The notes: a model not told the origin generated them from the letters alone. Positions 28,656-38,139 are shown, counted from the stretch's first letter. The stretch is 64,000 bases of DNA from an uncultured Lachnospiraceae bacterium (GCA_902793335.1 CADBCZ010000010.1:1-64000); one strand, 5' to 3'. Numbers and translations are program-made.

Positions 28656-29633
28656 TTATTTGCATGATTTTTCCTTTATTTCGTATAGATTGCCAAATGA
28701 ATAGCCCTCATTCTTAAGTAATTCAATCACATTTTTAAGTGCATCGTGATTGGCCTTTGACACATTATGAATCAGAGGTATTGCTCCCGGATGATAGTAT
28801 TTCTCAAAATGATTTATTACATGTTCAGGCGAAGGCTGATTATTAACGTCATAATCCAGATATGCTATAGACCAGAATACAGTAGTATAGCCGAGATCCT
28901 TAGCAAGTTGAAGTGTCCGCCTGCTGTATTCTCCTTTCGGCGGTCTGAAAAACAAATCCATATCATATCCTGTAGCTTCTTTCATGTAACTTTCACATTT
29001 AAGCAATTCCTCTCTCTGTTCTTCTATACTCCTAGACGGCATGGAAGGATGTGTAACCGTATGATTGCACACAAGATGTCCTTCCTCTTTCATTCTTTTA
29101 ACCAGTTCAATATTATCTCTGATAAACGTCTGTGTAACAAAAAAGGCAGCGGTAACATTTTCTTCTTTAAGTACATCCAAAATGTCCGCTGTCAATCCAT
29201 TTTCATACCCACAGTCAAAGGTTATGAACATCTTCTTTTCACTTACCGGAACAGTATAGTATGCGTTGTACTGTCCTATATCAAAATCCTCCTGACACCC
29301 CGATTTCTCGTGATTATCATTTCTCCTAAACCACCATGCATATAGCTTATTATCCACATCGGCATAATTTGTACCATCTACTATCTGCCTGTGTTCATTA
29401 TCAAGCCTTGCAAGTTCTATAGTATTATTTTCATCAAGAGCTTTCTGCCATGGATCTTTTTTTACTTCCTCCGTCCTCTCTTCCCGGCTACTGTTTTCAT
29501 CAGCTTTCCTTACCGTTCTCTCATCTATTCTTCTTATTGCTATCATATCGACTATCAAAAGTAAAGCTAAAACGGCCACAATAACCAAGATAATTTTATT
29601 CTTATGCTCATTTTTCTCAACCGACTTATCCAA
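28656..29633 (-). CDS. Membrane-anchored polysaccharide deacetylase, PdaA-like
   Basis: A 325-residue NodB-fold deacetylase. It has an N-terminal membrane helix (about residues 12-31), a charged linker, and a catalytic domain with TFDCGYENG (metal Asp), HLVCNHTVTHPSM (metal His pair) and FRPPKGEYS. The order resembles PdaA, which deacetylates N-acetylmuramic acid to form spore-cortex lactam. The start is probably the TTG at 29633, preceded by AGGAAGAGG, 14 bases after the upstream stop; reading further upstream would overlap the neighbour. Confidence 0.85.
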   Translation of the reverse strand: MDKSVEKNEHKNKIILVIVAVLALLLIVDMIAIRRIDERTVRKADENSSREERTEEVKKDPWQKALDENNTIELARLDNEHRQIVDGTNYADVDNKLYAWWFRRNDNHEKSGCQEDFDIGQYNAYYTVPVSEKKMFITFDCGYENGLTADILDVLKEENVTAAFFVTQTFIRDNIELVKRMKEEGHLVCNHTVTHPSMPSRSIEEQREELLKCESYMKEATGYDMDLFFRPPKGEYSRRTLQLAKDLGYTTVFWSIAYLDYDVNNQPSPEHVINHFEKYYHPGAIPLIHNVSKANHDALKNVIELLKNEGYSFGNLYEIKEKSCK

Positions 29634-29646
29634 ATCGCACCTCTTC

Positions 29647-30447
29647 CTAAGAAAGAAAGCTCTGGACAAATTCCTCAAGCAAATCCATATCTGACTGTTT
29701 ATCAACGGCTGCAGCCACCTCTCCGGATGCATTTTCAACCTCTCTTTTTGCATCCATTTCTCTGATAAGACGCTTTAGCATATCCATATCCTCCTCCATA
29801 CAATTTTTCCTGTCATCATGTTCTGACACTTCAGGCTCTGTCTTATCAACCGGGGTGTTCGCATCTGCGCTCTGATAGGCAGTTTCAACTATCTTGTCAA
29901 CATCTTCCCAATCGTCCCTGTTATCAACAGTTTTAATTAAATGATTTGTGAGATAATTTTCCAGATAATCCACAAGCTGTACGTGGATCTGCTGCTTTCT
30001 TGTTTTTATTCCAAATATATGAAAAAAGAGATACAAACATGCAAGATTTATTCCGCCTGCAGTCAAAATATTTGCATAATATGCCTTTACGGCATTTGTC
30101 CTAAATCCATAATAGCAGCCTGCAACAACCAAAAACACGTTTAACCCCGCAGTTATATAAGGTAGCTTTTCCCAAGAAGAGTATGTAACACCTGCAAAGC
30201 GTAGCTTATAAATGTATTTATCTACATATGCATCCATATTCCTGACCTTAACATTCATTCCATACATAGCTTCAAATTGATTCTTTAAATTAATCATCAC
30301 TTTTTTTCTGGTGGTTTTCATATTTGCAGACGCTTTTACATATCCTTTAATTGAAAGCATAATTATCCATTGTATAAAAATGCTCAAAAGTCCTAATGCT
30401 GCTATTACACTCATAAAAATATTATCTGTTATAAACTTTACCATCAT
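29647..30447 (-). CDS. Membrane protein, unknown
   Basis: A 266-residue protein with an N-terminal membrane helix (about 10-35), two central helices (about 95-130, LNVFLVVAGCYYGF and INLACLYLFFHIFGI), and a soluble acidic C-terminal half rich in Asp and Glu. No known domain is recognised. I chose the start at 30447, with GGAAGG upstream. It precedes the deacetylase by 14 bases, so the two are cotranscribed. It may act in the envelope with the deacetylase; that is inference from position only. Confidence 0.65.
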   Translation of the reverse strand: MMVKFITDNIFMSVIAALGLLSIFIQWIIMLSIKGYVKASANMKTTRKKVMINLKNQFEAMYGMNVKVRNMDAYVDKYIYKLRFAGVTYSSWEKLPYITAGLNVFLVVAGCYYGFRTNAVKAYYANILTAGGINLACLYLFFHIFGIKTRKQQIHVQLVDYLENYLTNHLIKTVDNRDDWEDVDKIVETAYQSADANTPVDKTEPEVSEHDDRKNCMEEDMDMLKRLIREMDAKREVENASGEVAAAVDKQSDMDLLEEFVQSFLS

Positions 30448-30612
30448 AATGTTCCTTCCCTTCATTTATCTTAACTAAAAGTGTACTAACGCTGCAGGGC
30501 AAAAACAAGACAAGTCCTTCGTATTATTTCGCTATGAACATCTGTCGGCAAATAAAAAAAAATAAATTATCCCACAATTCGACACTATTCATTATTTTTA
30601 ATTCTTCTTTTG

Positions 30613-30641
30613 TTGCTTTTTATTTTTGCGTGATATATTAT
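30613..30641 (+). promoter_or_regulatory. Sigma-A-type promoter for murG
   Basis: TTGCTT (30613-30618), 17 bases, TATTAT (30636-30641). It would give a leader of about 105 bases before murG. The rest of the 300-base gap (30448-30612) shows no further feature that I can support. Confidence 0.5.
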
Positions 30642-30753
30642 TATGATATGCGTGTCAAAAGCCATAACCGCCCAATGTAATTACAAGCAGCAGTTAGACC
30701 AGACATCACACGTAATCAATAATCACTCAACAAATATGTCAAAGGGGTATGTC

Positions 30754-31815
30754 ATGAAAAAAATAGTTCTTACCGGCGGAGGAACTGCCGGACATGTAAC
30801 ACCTAATATTGCGCTATATAATAGTCTTAAAGAAGCCGGATACGAGGTTCATTACATCGGCTCATATAACGGTATTGAGAAAAAACTGATAGAGGATATG
30901 GGGATTCCGTATTACGGGATATCCTCCGGAAAACTGAGACGCTATTTTGATATCAAGAATTTTTCAGATCCTTTCCGGGTCATCAAAGGTTTTGGCGAGG
31001 CAGACAGGCTTATCAGGAAAATTAAACCTGACGTAGTATTTTCTAAAGGCGGATTTGTAACTGTCCCTGTTGTTTTGGCAGCAAAAAAGAACAGAATCCC
31101 GGCAATCATTCACGAATCCGATATGACTCCCGGACTTGCCAACAAAATATGTATACCTGCCGCTACCAAAGTATGTTGCAATTTTAGAGAAACCTATGAC
31201 CTTTTACCTGAAGGAAAGGCTGTACTGACAGGAACCCCTATCAGAAAAGAACTGTTTGAAGGAGACAGAAAACGTGCAGCCGATTTTTGCAATCTTGATC
31301 CAAATATACCTACTATACTTGTTGTAGGCGGAAGTTCAGGAAGTGTTATTATCAATAAGACTGTTCGCGAGAGTTTAAATGATATTTTATCAAAATATCA
31401 GGTCATTCACTTGTGTGGAAAAAATAATTTGTCCGAATCACTTGATGGCATCAAAGGCTACGTTCAGTTTGAGTATGTTTCCAAGGAACTTAGAGATTTG
31501 TTTGCTCTATCCGATCTGGTAATATCAAGAGCGGGAGCCAATGCAATCTGCGAGTTACTCGCACTCAAAAAGCCTAACATCCTTATACCTTTATCAAAAG
31601 CCGCAAGCCGTGGAGACCAGATCTTAAACGCAAAATCCTTTAAGAAAAACGGATATAGCTATGTGCTTGAAGAGGAAGAGCTTTCAAAGACCTCTCTTAT
31701 CAACGCCATCAGAGACGTTATGGCTCATAAGAATGAATACATCAAAGCCATGGAAGAGAGCAAAATGTCTGATTCCGTAAAAACAATCTTAGAGCTTATA
31801 AAATCAGTCTCATAA
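30754..31815 (+). CDS. murG: UDP-GlcNAc:lipid I N-acetylglucosaminyltransferase
   Basis: A 353-residue MurG, which adds GlcNAc to lipid I to form lipid II at the inner membrane face. It has the N-terminal glycine loop [13 protein letters not shown], the [14 protein letters not shown] motif near 95, [14 protein letters not shown] near 125 and the UDP-binding [12 protein letters not shown] and [14 protein letters not shown] motifs. The start at 30754 has AAAGGGG 6 bases before it. It stands alone here with its own promoter and terminator rather than inside a mur-div cluster. Confidence 0.95.
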   Translation: MKKIVLTGGGTAGHVTPNIALYNSLKEAGYEVHYIGSYNGIEKKLIEDMGIPYYGISSGKLRRYFDIKNFSDPFRVIKGFGEADRLIRKIKPDVVFSKGGFVTVPVVLAAKKNRIPAIIHESDMTPGLANKICIPAATKVCCNFRETYDLLPEGKAVLTGTPIRKELFEGDRKRAADFCNLDPNIPTILVVGGSSGSVIINKTVRESLNDILSKYQVIHLCGKNNLSESLDGIKGYVQFEYVSKELRDLFALSDLVISRAGANAICELLALKKPNILIPLSKAASRGDQILNAKSFKKNGYSYVLEEEELSKTSLINAIRDVMAHKNEYIKAMEESKMSDSVKTILELIKSVS

Positions 31816-31845
31816 TCACTAAACCAACAATCAATAAACACGTAA

Positions 31846-31880
31846 AAGGACACTGCAACATAACAACTTGCAGTGTCCTT
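31846..31880. terminator. Bidirectional terminator after murG
   Basis: A 13-base perfect stem AAGGACACTGCAA (31846-31858) with TTGCAGTGTCCTT (31868-31880) and a 9-base loop. It lies between the convergent murG and 31903 genes. Confidence 0.88.
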
Positions 31881-31902
31881 AATTATTATAAATGTTATTA
31901 AA

Positions 31903-32418
31903 TTACTCTTCCTGAATACCCTGACTAAGCTGTGTAACAATCATCTTAAGCACTTCCTTATTCTGCTCAACATGTTTGCCATCTTTGATATTCATCTCTT
32001 GTCCATCAATAAACGGAATGACCTCAACCTTGGTTCCATCAATATGGAATTCAAATTTTACGCTCGCAGATGTGTATAACTTTTCGCCATAATCGGTAAC
32101 ATCCTTCATGTTAATACTTGCACCGTTACCACGATATACAACCATCTCTTTCCCTGATGTCTCGTCTTTCTCATATACCCAGCAACTCATTCCTGTGTTC
32201 TTCTCTAATGCAGCCTGATATGTCACTCCCTCAAGTCCCTTGATATTAACACCAAGATTCTTCACCTGCTCTATTCGAAGCTTCGCTTCAACATCCACTA
32301 TTGGCTGAACAACTGACTTGATAATATTATGTGGATATTCCGGCACAATCATATATACTCCGTAACCAATACCACATATAATCGCAATACCAAGTAATGC
32401 TTTCAAAAACTGTTTCAT
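31903..32418 (-). CDS. Small exported or membrane-anchored protein, unknown
   Basis: A 171-residue protein with an N-terminal hydrophobic segment KALLGIAIICGIGYGVYMIV (residues 6-25) with no lipobox cysteine in the usual place. The rest looks soluble, with a VKFEFHIDGTKVEVIPF strand-like segment. I recognise no family. It follows the HD-domain gene by 44 bases and may be in the same unit. It may act outside the membrane. Confidence 0.6.
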   Translation of the reverse strand: MKQFLKALLGIAIICGIGYGVYMIVPEYPHNIIKSVVQPIVDVEAKLRIEQVKNLGVNIKGLEGVTYQAALEKNTGMSCWVYEKDETSGKEMVVYRGNGASINMKDVTDYGEKLYTSASVKFEFHIDGTKVEVIPFIDGQEMNIKDGKHVEQNKEVLKMIVTQLSQGIQEE

Positions 32419-32462
32419 AATTAATTCCTCCTAGACACAATTCTTCCTTAGTATATTCCCTC

Positions 32463-33053
32463 TTAAAACAGTTCCTTTTCTAACTGGAATAAAAAATCTT
32501 CAAGCATCTTCATACGTCTGTCAAACTCAAGTCTTGCGACCTCGGTCTTACAGCGCCGAATCTTTGGCTTGTTTCCCTTATAATATTGTTTAATTCTGTA
32601 ATATGCCTTCTTGTAATTGGCACCCTCTTCACACGCCGTTGCCATCGAATCCCAAAGCACACTAACAGCTCCGACCTCATCAAGCAGATCGGCATCCATT
32701 ACAACCTGACATTCAATTGACAGTTCATCTGTTGTATCCTTATCTTCATGGATACGAATAATTTCTCCAATCCGTCCTATCTTAACCGGATCGATTCCTA
32801 TACTGTCAAGAAATTCAACTGCTATCTCAGCTCCAACCTCTCCATGATCCCGACCTTCTTCCCAACCGACATCATGAAGTAATGCCGCCAGCGCAATTAT
32901 CTCTAAATCTCCACCAACTCTTGCCTGTAACTTGATAGCCCAACGATACACTCTCATCGTATGTTCAAAGCGATCGCGGAAAGGATAATTCGGCGGTCTG
33001 CCATTAACAGCAATCTGCTCTTTGACAAACTCAATCACATTTGCATAGTTCAT
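32463..33053 (-). CDS. HD-domain phosphohydrolase
   Basis: A 196-residue HD-superfamily protein. The metal-binding residues are seen in FEHTMRVYRWAIKL (His), AALLHDVGWEEG (His-Asp) and VVMDADLLDEVGA (final Asp). It probably hydrolyses a nucleotide or phosphoester substrate that I cannot name. The start at 33053 has GGGAG 9 bases upstream. It lies after the SRP RNA, in a place where many Firmicutes have dnaX; no dnaX is visible here. Confidence 0.8.
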   Translation of the reverse strand: MNYANVIEFVKEQIAVNGRPPNYPFRDRFEHTMRVYRWAIKLQARVGGDLEIIALAALLHDVGWEEGRDHGEVGAEIAVEFLDSIGIDPVKIGRIGEIIRIHEDKDTTDELSIECQVVMDADLLDEVGAVSVLWDSMATACEEGANYKKAYYRIKQYYKGNKPKIRRCKTEVARLEFDRRMKMLEDFLFQLEKELF

Positions 33054-33149
33054 GCTATTAACTCCCACTCCTATACTTCATTAGAATATAAAACTACCCT
33101 TATTGTAACACTATTTACATAATTAATCCACCCATTTAAAAAAAAATTT

Positions 33150-33405
33150 CCGTGCGACCTGCTTTGAATTCTCATTCAATCTGTTACCATAGTAGTTAAC
33201 TCAGTCAGGCACCCTTGCGGCGCATGAAAGATCCTACTTAGTGCTGCTTCGTTCCCGACCTGACACGGTTCATAGGTTTCCATCGCGCAAGACCCGCACG
33301 TCAACGCCACTTGCCATGGGCAGCATTAAACGCAAAACCCGGGGCAGATCATCACCCCTGCTATAGCAACAGGTATAGGGTACTGCTAATACCCCGGTTG
33401 CACGG
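33150..33405 (-). ncRNA. ffs: Signal recognition particle RNA (large, with Alu domain)
   Basis: A long SRP RNA of the Bacillus/Clostridia type, about 256 bases. The 5' end CCGTGCAACC (33405 downward) pairs with the 3' end GGTCGCACGG (33150-33159), and a run of about ten T follows as a terminator. The Ffh-binding domain IV is plain: GTGTCAGGTC, a GGAA tetraloop, then GAAGCAGCACTAAG. The Alu-domain block GTACCCTATACCTG and the helix-5 motifs GCGTTGACG and GGTCTTGCGC also match the Bacillus scRNA. It lies directly downstream of tadA, as in many Firmicutes. Confidence 0.95.
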
Positions 33406-33440
33406 AAAGATCTGGCAATATTAATCAATAAATCCTCGTT

Positions 33441-33469
33441 AGTATACAAGAAAAAAACTTTTCTGTCAA
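33441..33469 (-). promoter_or_regulatory. Consensus sigma-A promoter for SRP RNA
   Basis: Minus strand TTGACA (33464-33469), 17 bases, TATACT (33441-33446). This is close to a full consensus, in keeping with a highly expressed RNA. The -35 overlaps the tadA stop codon at 33466-33468. Confidence 0.88.
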
Positions 33470-33957
33470 CCTTGTTGTTTTAGGCTTTTGTCATTCTCTC
33501 TTCTTTCTCTTCTTAAATTCCTGAAAAAATCTGACAGCATCCCGGAACATTCTTCTTCCAAAACACCATTTACAAATTCAACCTGATGGTTAAACTGTTC
33601 AATCTGAAACAAGTTTATTATAGACCCGGCACACCCTGCTTTCTTATTCATGGCACCAACTACCACCTTCGGTATCCTTGCCTGTATTATTGCACCTGCA
33701 CACATCTGACATGGCTCTAGCGTTATATACATTGTACAGTCTTCAAGTCGCCAGTCACCAACCTTCTTTGAAGCTTTTTCAATCGCTATCAGTTCAGCAT
33801 GAGCCAGCGTTGTTTTCCTGGCATTCCTCTTGTTATAGCCCCTTGCTATTATCTTATCATTTTGAACTATAACGCATCCTATCGGAACATCTCCGTTTTT
33901 CACCGCACACTTCGCCTGCTTTATCGCGGCCCTCATATATTTTACATCTTTATCCAT
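33466..33957 (-). CDS. tadA: tRNA-specific adenosine deaminase
   Basis: A 163-residue TadA that converts A34 to inosine in tRNA-Arg(ACG). The zinc and catalytic motif AHAELIAIEKA (about residues 52-62) and PCQMCAGAI (about 82-90) are intact, with the N-terminal MRAAIKQAKCAVKNGDVPIG. The C-terminal basic tail is slightly long. The SRP RNA promoter overlaps its stop codon. It is divergent from a GNAT gene. Confidence 0.93.
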   Translation of the reverse strand: MDKDVKYMRAAIKQAKCAVKNGDVPIGCVIVQNDKIIARGYNKRNARKTTLAHAELIAIEKASKKVGDWRLEDCTMYITLEPCQMCAGAIIQARIPKVVVGAMNKKAGCAGSIINLFQIEQFNHQVEFVNGVLEEECSGMLSDFFRNLRRERRENDKSLKQQG

Positions 33958-34022
33958 TGTATCTCTCCCTAGTCATATGTTATTATATTGATATCAGATA
34001 ATTATAAAAGAAGGAGAATGAC

Positions 34023-34580
34023 ATGTCCTTTATAATTAACACCAACCGTCTTATCATGAGAGTTGAAGATGCTGGCATTGCCGAAAAAGCACTCCGGTTT
34101 TATATTGAAAACAGCGAGTATTTTGATATGTACGAACCAACACGTCCCACCACCTTCTATACTCTTGAATATCAGCAAGCCGCAGCCGAATACGAATATA
34201 AAGACACGATCAAAGGGCGTTCTCTGCGCTATTATGTATATACCAGTGAAAATCCTGAACGTATAATTGGAAGTATTAATTTTTACAGCATAAGACCCAT
34301 GCCCTTCTCAACGGCCGCCATCGGTTACAAATTCCATCATGAAGTCTGGGGCAACGGCTACGCCCTGGAAGGATGTCAGGCAGCTATTTCAGTAATGTTT
34401 TCCAACTATAACACACATCGCATAGAAGCAAAGGTTTCACCTTCCAACACTCGTTCCATTCATCTATTGGAGCGCTTGGGGTTCACTTATGAAGGCTTGG
34501 AATATCAGAGCGTCAATATCAACGGAGTTTTTATGGATCATTCAAGATATTCTCTGATCAATAGCGATCACCGGGCATAG
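34023..34580 (+). CDS. GNAT-family N-acetyltransferase (RimJ-like)
   Basis: A 185-residue acetyltransferase of the Acetyltransf_3 (RimJ/RimL) type. Motifs include INTNRLIMRVEDAG at the start, IGYKFHHEVWGNGYALEGC near 100-118 (acetyl-CoA loop) and HRIEAKVSPSNTRSIHLLERLGFTYEG (shown here partly: SPSNTRSIHLLERLGF). It probably acetylates a protein N-terminus or a small amine; the substrate is not readable. A GGAG site precedes the ATG. Its 3' end overlaps the next, convergent gene by 23 bases. Confidence 0.88.
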   Translation: MSFIINTNRLIMRVEDAGIAEKALRFYIENSEYFDMYEPTRPTTFYTLEYQQAAAEYEYKDTIKGRSLRYYVYTSENPERIIGSINFYSIRPMPFSTAAIGYKFHHEVWGNGYALEGCQAAISVMFSNYNTHRIEAKVSPSNTRSIHLLERLGFTYEGLEYQSVNINGVFMDHSRYSLINSDHRA

Positions 34581-35406
34581 CAAGTTCCACTATCCAATAC
34601 CCGAACTGACCCGTTCTTATCCCTGTTTTTTTAACCGGAATAAACTGTTCAAAGCCAAACATATTGGCCAGATATTTTTCCCTGTTACTGTATACTCCCG
34701 GAACTCCTATTACAGCCTGTTTTTTCCCATCATCAAACCTGAGTTTCCCAAGCATAAGATATTGATACGTATAAAATCCATGCGTCAGAAAACTGTTTGC
34801 TCCAAGTTTCCAGTTACTGATGTCAAGTTTTCCTATATCCTTAAGGTTTATTCTGACACAGTCAAAAAGCTCTTGTGCCCCTCCCATAGGAAGCTTAGGA
34901 AACTCTTTAATCATGTCGTCAAAATGATCCCCTTTCACACTTTGAGTATCTTGAACATTTTCCGTCGAATTTATTTCCGGATTATCAGATGGCTTTTCCG
35001 CCTCTTCTTTTAAAACCAATTCGTAGGAACTTCGATCTCTGTCTTTGAAATCACCCAGATAATAATCATTCTTATTATAATAGACCAAAACACCATCAAA
35101 GGAATAAAGATCACGTCCGGTATCAAACATTTTCTCCCATCCAGTTTTGGTTTGTAGAGTAAGCACCTCTCCGCACCTCTCAACATCACATATTTTAACC
35201 GCAGTCAAATTATCGGGAGTTTCATAATAAAAATACAACACCGGATTACTTCTGTGAATTCCCATTGGCTCTTGAATATTAATAATAATTCTTACAATTT
35301 CCCCTTTTACCTCCATCTTCAGAAACCCTGATGTACTTCCAATACAACCGGTACGATACTGATAAAAATAGGTGACATTTCTCTTATAATTTCCCACTTG
35401 TCCCAC
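34558..35406 (-). CDS. Lachnospiraceae-type protein of unknown function
   Basis: A 282-residue soluble protein. The first part (about 1-115) looks beta-rich, a polar linker follows (about 125-160, Glu/Ser/Asn-rich), and the second part (about 165-282) has GANSFLTHGFYTYQYLMLGK and ends GQFGYWIVELAMPGDRY. From memory it may correspond to the DUF6128 group; unverified. The start is GTG at 35406 with AAAGGAG 3 bases before it, short spacing, so an inner start is possible. It overlaps the GNAT gene at its 3' end. Confidence 0.55.
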   Translation of the reverse strand: MGQVGNYKRNVTYFYQYRTGCIGSTSGFLKMEVKGEIVRIIINIQEPMGIHRSNPVLYFYYETPDNLTAVKICDVERCGEVLTLQTKTGWEKMFDTGRDLYSFDGVLVYYNKNDYYLGDFKDRDRSSYELVLKEEAEKPSDNPEINSTENVQDTQSVKGDHFDDMIKEFPKLPMGGAQELFDCVRINLKDIGKLDISNWKLGANSFLTHGFYTYQYLMLGKLRFDDGKKQAVIGVPGVYSNREKYLANMFGFEQFIPVKKTGIRTGQFGYWIVELAMPGDRY

Positions 35407-35537
35407 ACGCTCCTTTGTCCAATTATATCTGTCTATAATCTTATGCAGGACAAGACCGAATTATTCCATTATTAATTCGATAATCATTATAAATCCGAAG
35501 GCACTGCTATCATTCACAATTATAACTTGTAAGTTCC

Positions 35538-36398
35538 TTAAGCATTCTTTAACAAGTCAGTAAGCTTAGCAAACTGCTCCAATGAAAGTGCCTCTCCCCT
35601 TATCGTAGCTGCTATTCCCATCTCAGAAAGTGCTTCGCATATCTGTTCTTTTGTAAATGGCAAACCTCCATTTACAAGACTGTTCTGTAATGTCTTTCTT
35701 CTCTGGTTAAATGAAGCCCTGATTATCGAAAACATCAGTTTCTCATCACCCACCTCAACCGGGGGCTTATCAAAGAGATTAAGCCGTATTACACTTGAAC
35801 CGACGTTCGGTCTTGGTATAAAACAGTTAGGCGGTACATTAGCTGCAATATAAGGTTTTGCATAATATTGTACGGCTAGTGACAGAGCTCCGTAATCCTT
35901 GGTTCCGGGTTTTGCCTGCATTCTTAAAGCAACCTCTTTCTGTACCATAACCGTAATATTATCTACCGGCACATGCTTCTCTAGCAGCCCCATAATTATA
36001 GGTGTAGTGATATAATACGGAAGATTTGCCACTACCTTTACCGGTTTTCCTCCATTCCTCTCATTTATCAGACCATCTATATCGACTTTTAATATATCAT
36101 CATTAATTACGGTCACATTGTCATATTCAGAAAGGGTATCATTTAACACAGGAATAAGTTCCTTATCAATCTCAACCGCAACTACCTCTCTCGCATTCTC
36201 ACACAGATACTGCGTCATCGTTCCAAATCCGGGACCAATCTCCAAAACCATGTCGTCCTTTGTCACTCCCGCTGCAGCTATGATTTTATTAAGAACATGC
36301 TCATCTATGAGAAAGTTCTGTCCGAATTTCTTCTGGAAAGAAAAATCATACTTTTTAATTGTCGCTATAGTCACCTGTGGGTTACTTAACTTCTCCAT
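35538..36398 (-). CDS. rsmA: 16S rRNA dimethyladenosine transferase
   Basis: A 286-residue KsgA/RsmA that dimethylates two adjacent adenines near the 3' end of 16S rRNA. It has KKFGQNFLIDEHVLNKI (about 23-39), the SAM loop VLEIGPGFGTMTQYL near 51-65 and the catalytic NLPYYITTPIIM motif near 125. The C-terminal RASFNQRRKTLQNSL is typical. It follows tatD by 39 bases; the tatD-rsmA pairing is common in Firmicutes. Confidence 0.95.
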   Translation of the reverse strand: MEKLSNPQVTIATIKKYDFSFQKKFGQNFLIDEHVLNKIIAAAGVTKDDMVLEIGPGFGTMTQYLCENAREVVAVEIDKELIPVLNDTLSEYDNVTVINDDILKVDIDGLINERNGGKPVKVVANLPYYITTPIIMGLLEKHVPVDNITVMVQKEVALRMQAKPGTKDYGALSLAVQYYAKPYIAANVPPNCFIPRPNVGSSVIRLNLFDKPPVEVGDEKLMFSIIRASFNQRRKTLQNSLVNGGLPFTKEQICEALSEMGIAATIRGEALSLEQFAKLTDLLKNA

Positions 36399-36437
36399 TC
36401 TCTACTCCTTTTTAATAACGATACGTAAATAGATAAA

Positions 36438-37226
36438 CTATTCTGTTCCTTCATATAGACGATAAAGCTTTATCGCATTATCATATGTCAATTCATATAC
36501 CTCATCTACAGATATACCCTTTATTCGTGCTATCTCCTCTGCCACATAAGTCAGGTTACCGGAGTAATTTCTCTTACCACGAAACGGTACCGGTGAGAGA
36601 TACGGGCAATCTGTTTCTATCACTATTCTGTCAATCGGTGTATATTCCACCACTTCTTTTAGCTTTCGTCCGTTCTTAAATGTAACCACTCCGCCAACAC
36701 CGATGTAATAGCCCATATCAAGAAATTCTCTTGCCATATCGACACCATATCCGAAGCAATGCATAACTCCTGATACATCCAGAACATTTTCTGACTTCAT
36801 TATTTCAAGAGTATCCCTTGCCGCATCACGGCTATGTATGGATACCGGAAGTTTAAGCTCTTTTGCAATATCCAATTGCGTAGCAAACCATTTTTTCTTA
36901 AGCTCTTTATCTATATCATCATAGTGATAATCTAATCCTATCTCACCGATTGCAATAATGCCTTTTTTTTCTGACAGTTCTTTTATTCTGTCCATATCAG
37001 CATTACATAAATTATCTATATCATCAGGGTGAACTCCTACCGTTCCCAACATAAAATCATAATCACTGATAAAATCCGGCATTTTTTCTGATGTTTCCAT
37101 ACTGCAGGCAACATTCACAACACGCGCAACACCCGCCTGTTGAATTCTTGACAAGAGTTCTTCTCTATCCTCGTCAAACGCCTCATCATCATAATGAGCA
37201 TGGGTGTCAAAAATCTTAATACTCAT
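36438..37226 (-). CDS. tatD: TatD-family metal-dependent hydrolase
   Basis: A 262-residue TatD nuclease. Metal ligands appear in FDTHAHYDD (residues 6-14), EIGLDYHYD near 95, SIHSRDA near 130, GVMHCFGYG near 155 and IETDCPYLSP near 203. These proteins act on DNA 3' ends and are widely conserved. Length is normal. It lies upstream of rsmA and divergent from the 37355 lipoprotein gene. Confidence 0.93.
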   Translation of the reverse strand: MSIKIFDTHAHYDDEAFDEDREELLSRIQQAGVARVVNVACSMETSEKMPDFISDYDFMLGTVGVHPDDIDNLCNADMDRIKELSEKKGIIAIGEIGLDYHYDDIDKELKKKWFATQLDIAKELKLPVSIHSRDAARDTLEIMKSENVLDVSGVMHCFGYGVDMAREFLDMGYYIGVGGVVTFKNGRKLKEVVEYTPIDRIVIETDCPYLSPVPFRGKRNYSGNLTYVAEEIARIKGISVDEVYELTYDNAIKLYRLYEGTE

Positions 37227-37274
37227 AATTATCCTCCAAAAGAATTATATAGACTTTTTACGCCTGTTTTTCCA

Positions 37275-37303
37275 TAGACATATCAATCAATATATGGTAG
37301 AAT
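37275..37303 (+). promoter_or_regulatory. Promoter for the lipoprotein-murC unit
   Basis: TAGACA (37275-37280), 17 bases, TAGAAT (37298-37303), with TGG just before the -10 (extended -10). It lies about 50 bases before the 37355 start. Confidence 0.65.
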
Positions 37304-37354
37304 ATCATTAATTATGCAAACATTCAACCCAAATGTTTCAGGAGGTTTTATCAT

Positions 37355-38110
37355 ATGAAAATGAATTTACAAAAATACTTTAAAACAGCAACTATTCTTA
37401 CCCTGACATTGATATTATCAGTCAACCTTGTCGGCTGTTCTCTATTCGACAGCAAATCACAAGTGTACTCAAGATATATAATCAGTCTTTTGGATATCAA
37501 TTACAAAAATGTCTCGAAGGACTACATGACTCTTACCGGCGTTTCACAAAAAGACGCCGAGGCGGTGTATGTTGCCAACATGGATTATCAGGCTCATAAC
37601 CTTATGAACTATTACGGCATTAAGGAGGTAGATGACGGAACTGTGTTGTCCGAGTTCTACTATCTTGCCCAATCTATTTTTTCCAATGCCAAATATGAGG
37701 TGGCAAGCGTCGATAAGGATTCCGACTCAGACAGTTATGTCATCAAACTTAAGGTTTACCCTTTAGACACGTTAGAGACAAGCTACGACAGAGTTGTTGA
37801 ATACATCGAAAGCTTCAATGCTCGTGTCGACGAAGGTGACTATAATGATTCTACTGAAGTGGAATATGAAACTGAATTTGCAGAAGGCATAATTGATATT
37901 TTGAAAACTACCGTAGATAATCCGGGATACATGGACCCTGTTACTCTTGAAATCCCAATCAAGCCATCTGATGACTATTATTATATTTCAGATGAGGATT
38001 TTCTCACTATAGATCGCAATGTATTATATATACGTGAGGATCCCACAGCAAATGCCGACACAACAGACAGCAAAGAAGCCACTGGCAACACAGAAGAAGT
38101 TAGTGAATAA
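37355..38110 (+). CDS. Lipoprotein, DUF5105-like
   Basis: A 251-residue secreted lipoprotein. It has a basic N-terminus, a hydrophobic signal (about 10-25) and a lipobox VNLVGC with the lipidated Cys near residue 28. The mature part is acidic and mostly helical, ending in a Thr/Asp/Glu-rich tail. It resembles the DUF5105/YvyC-unrelated lipoproteins of Firmicutes; the exact family is uncertain. An AGGAGG site lies 9 bases before the ATG. It precedes murC by 29 bases. Confidence 0.7.
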   Translation: MKMNLQKYFKTATILTLTLILSVNLVGCSLFDSKSQVYSRYIISLLDINYKNVSKDYMTLTGVSQKDAEAVYVANMDYQAHNLMNYYGIKEVDDGTVLSEFYYLAQSIFSNAKYEVASVDKDSDSDSYVIKLKVYPLDTLETSYDRVVEYIESFNARVDEGDYNDSTEVEYETEFAEGIIDILKTTVDNPGYMDPVTLEIPIKPSDDYYYISDEDFLTIDRNVLYIREDPTANADTTDSKEATGNTEEVSE

Positions 38111-38139
38111 AAATTACAACATAAAAAGAGGTGTTTCAT

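Noticed and set aside
30448-30612. Possible cyclic di-GMP riboswitch (a GGGCAAAAAC string near 30498)
   Set aside because: Only a short similarity to the GGCAAACC core; no tetraloop receptor or paired helices could be found.
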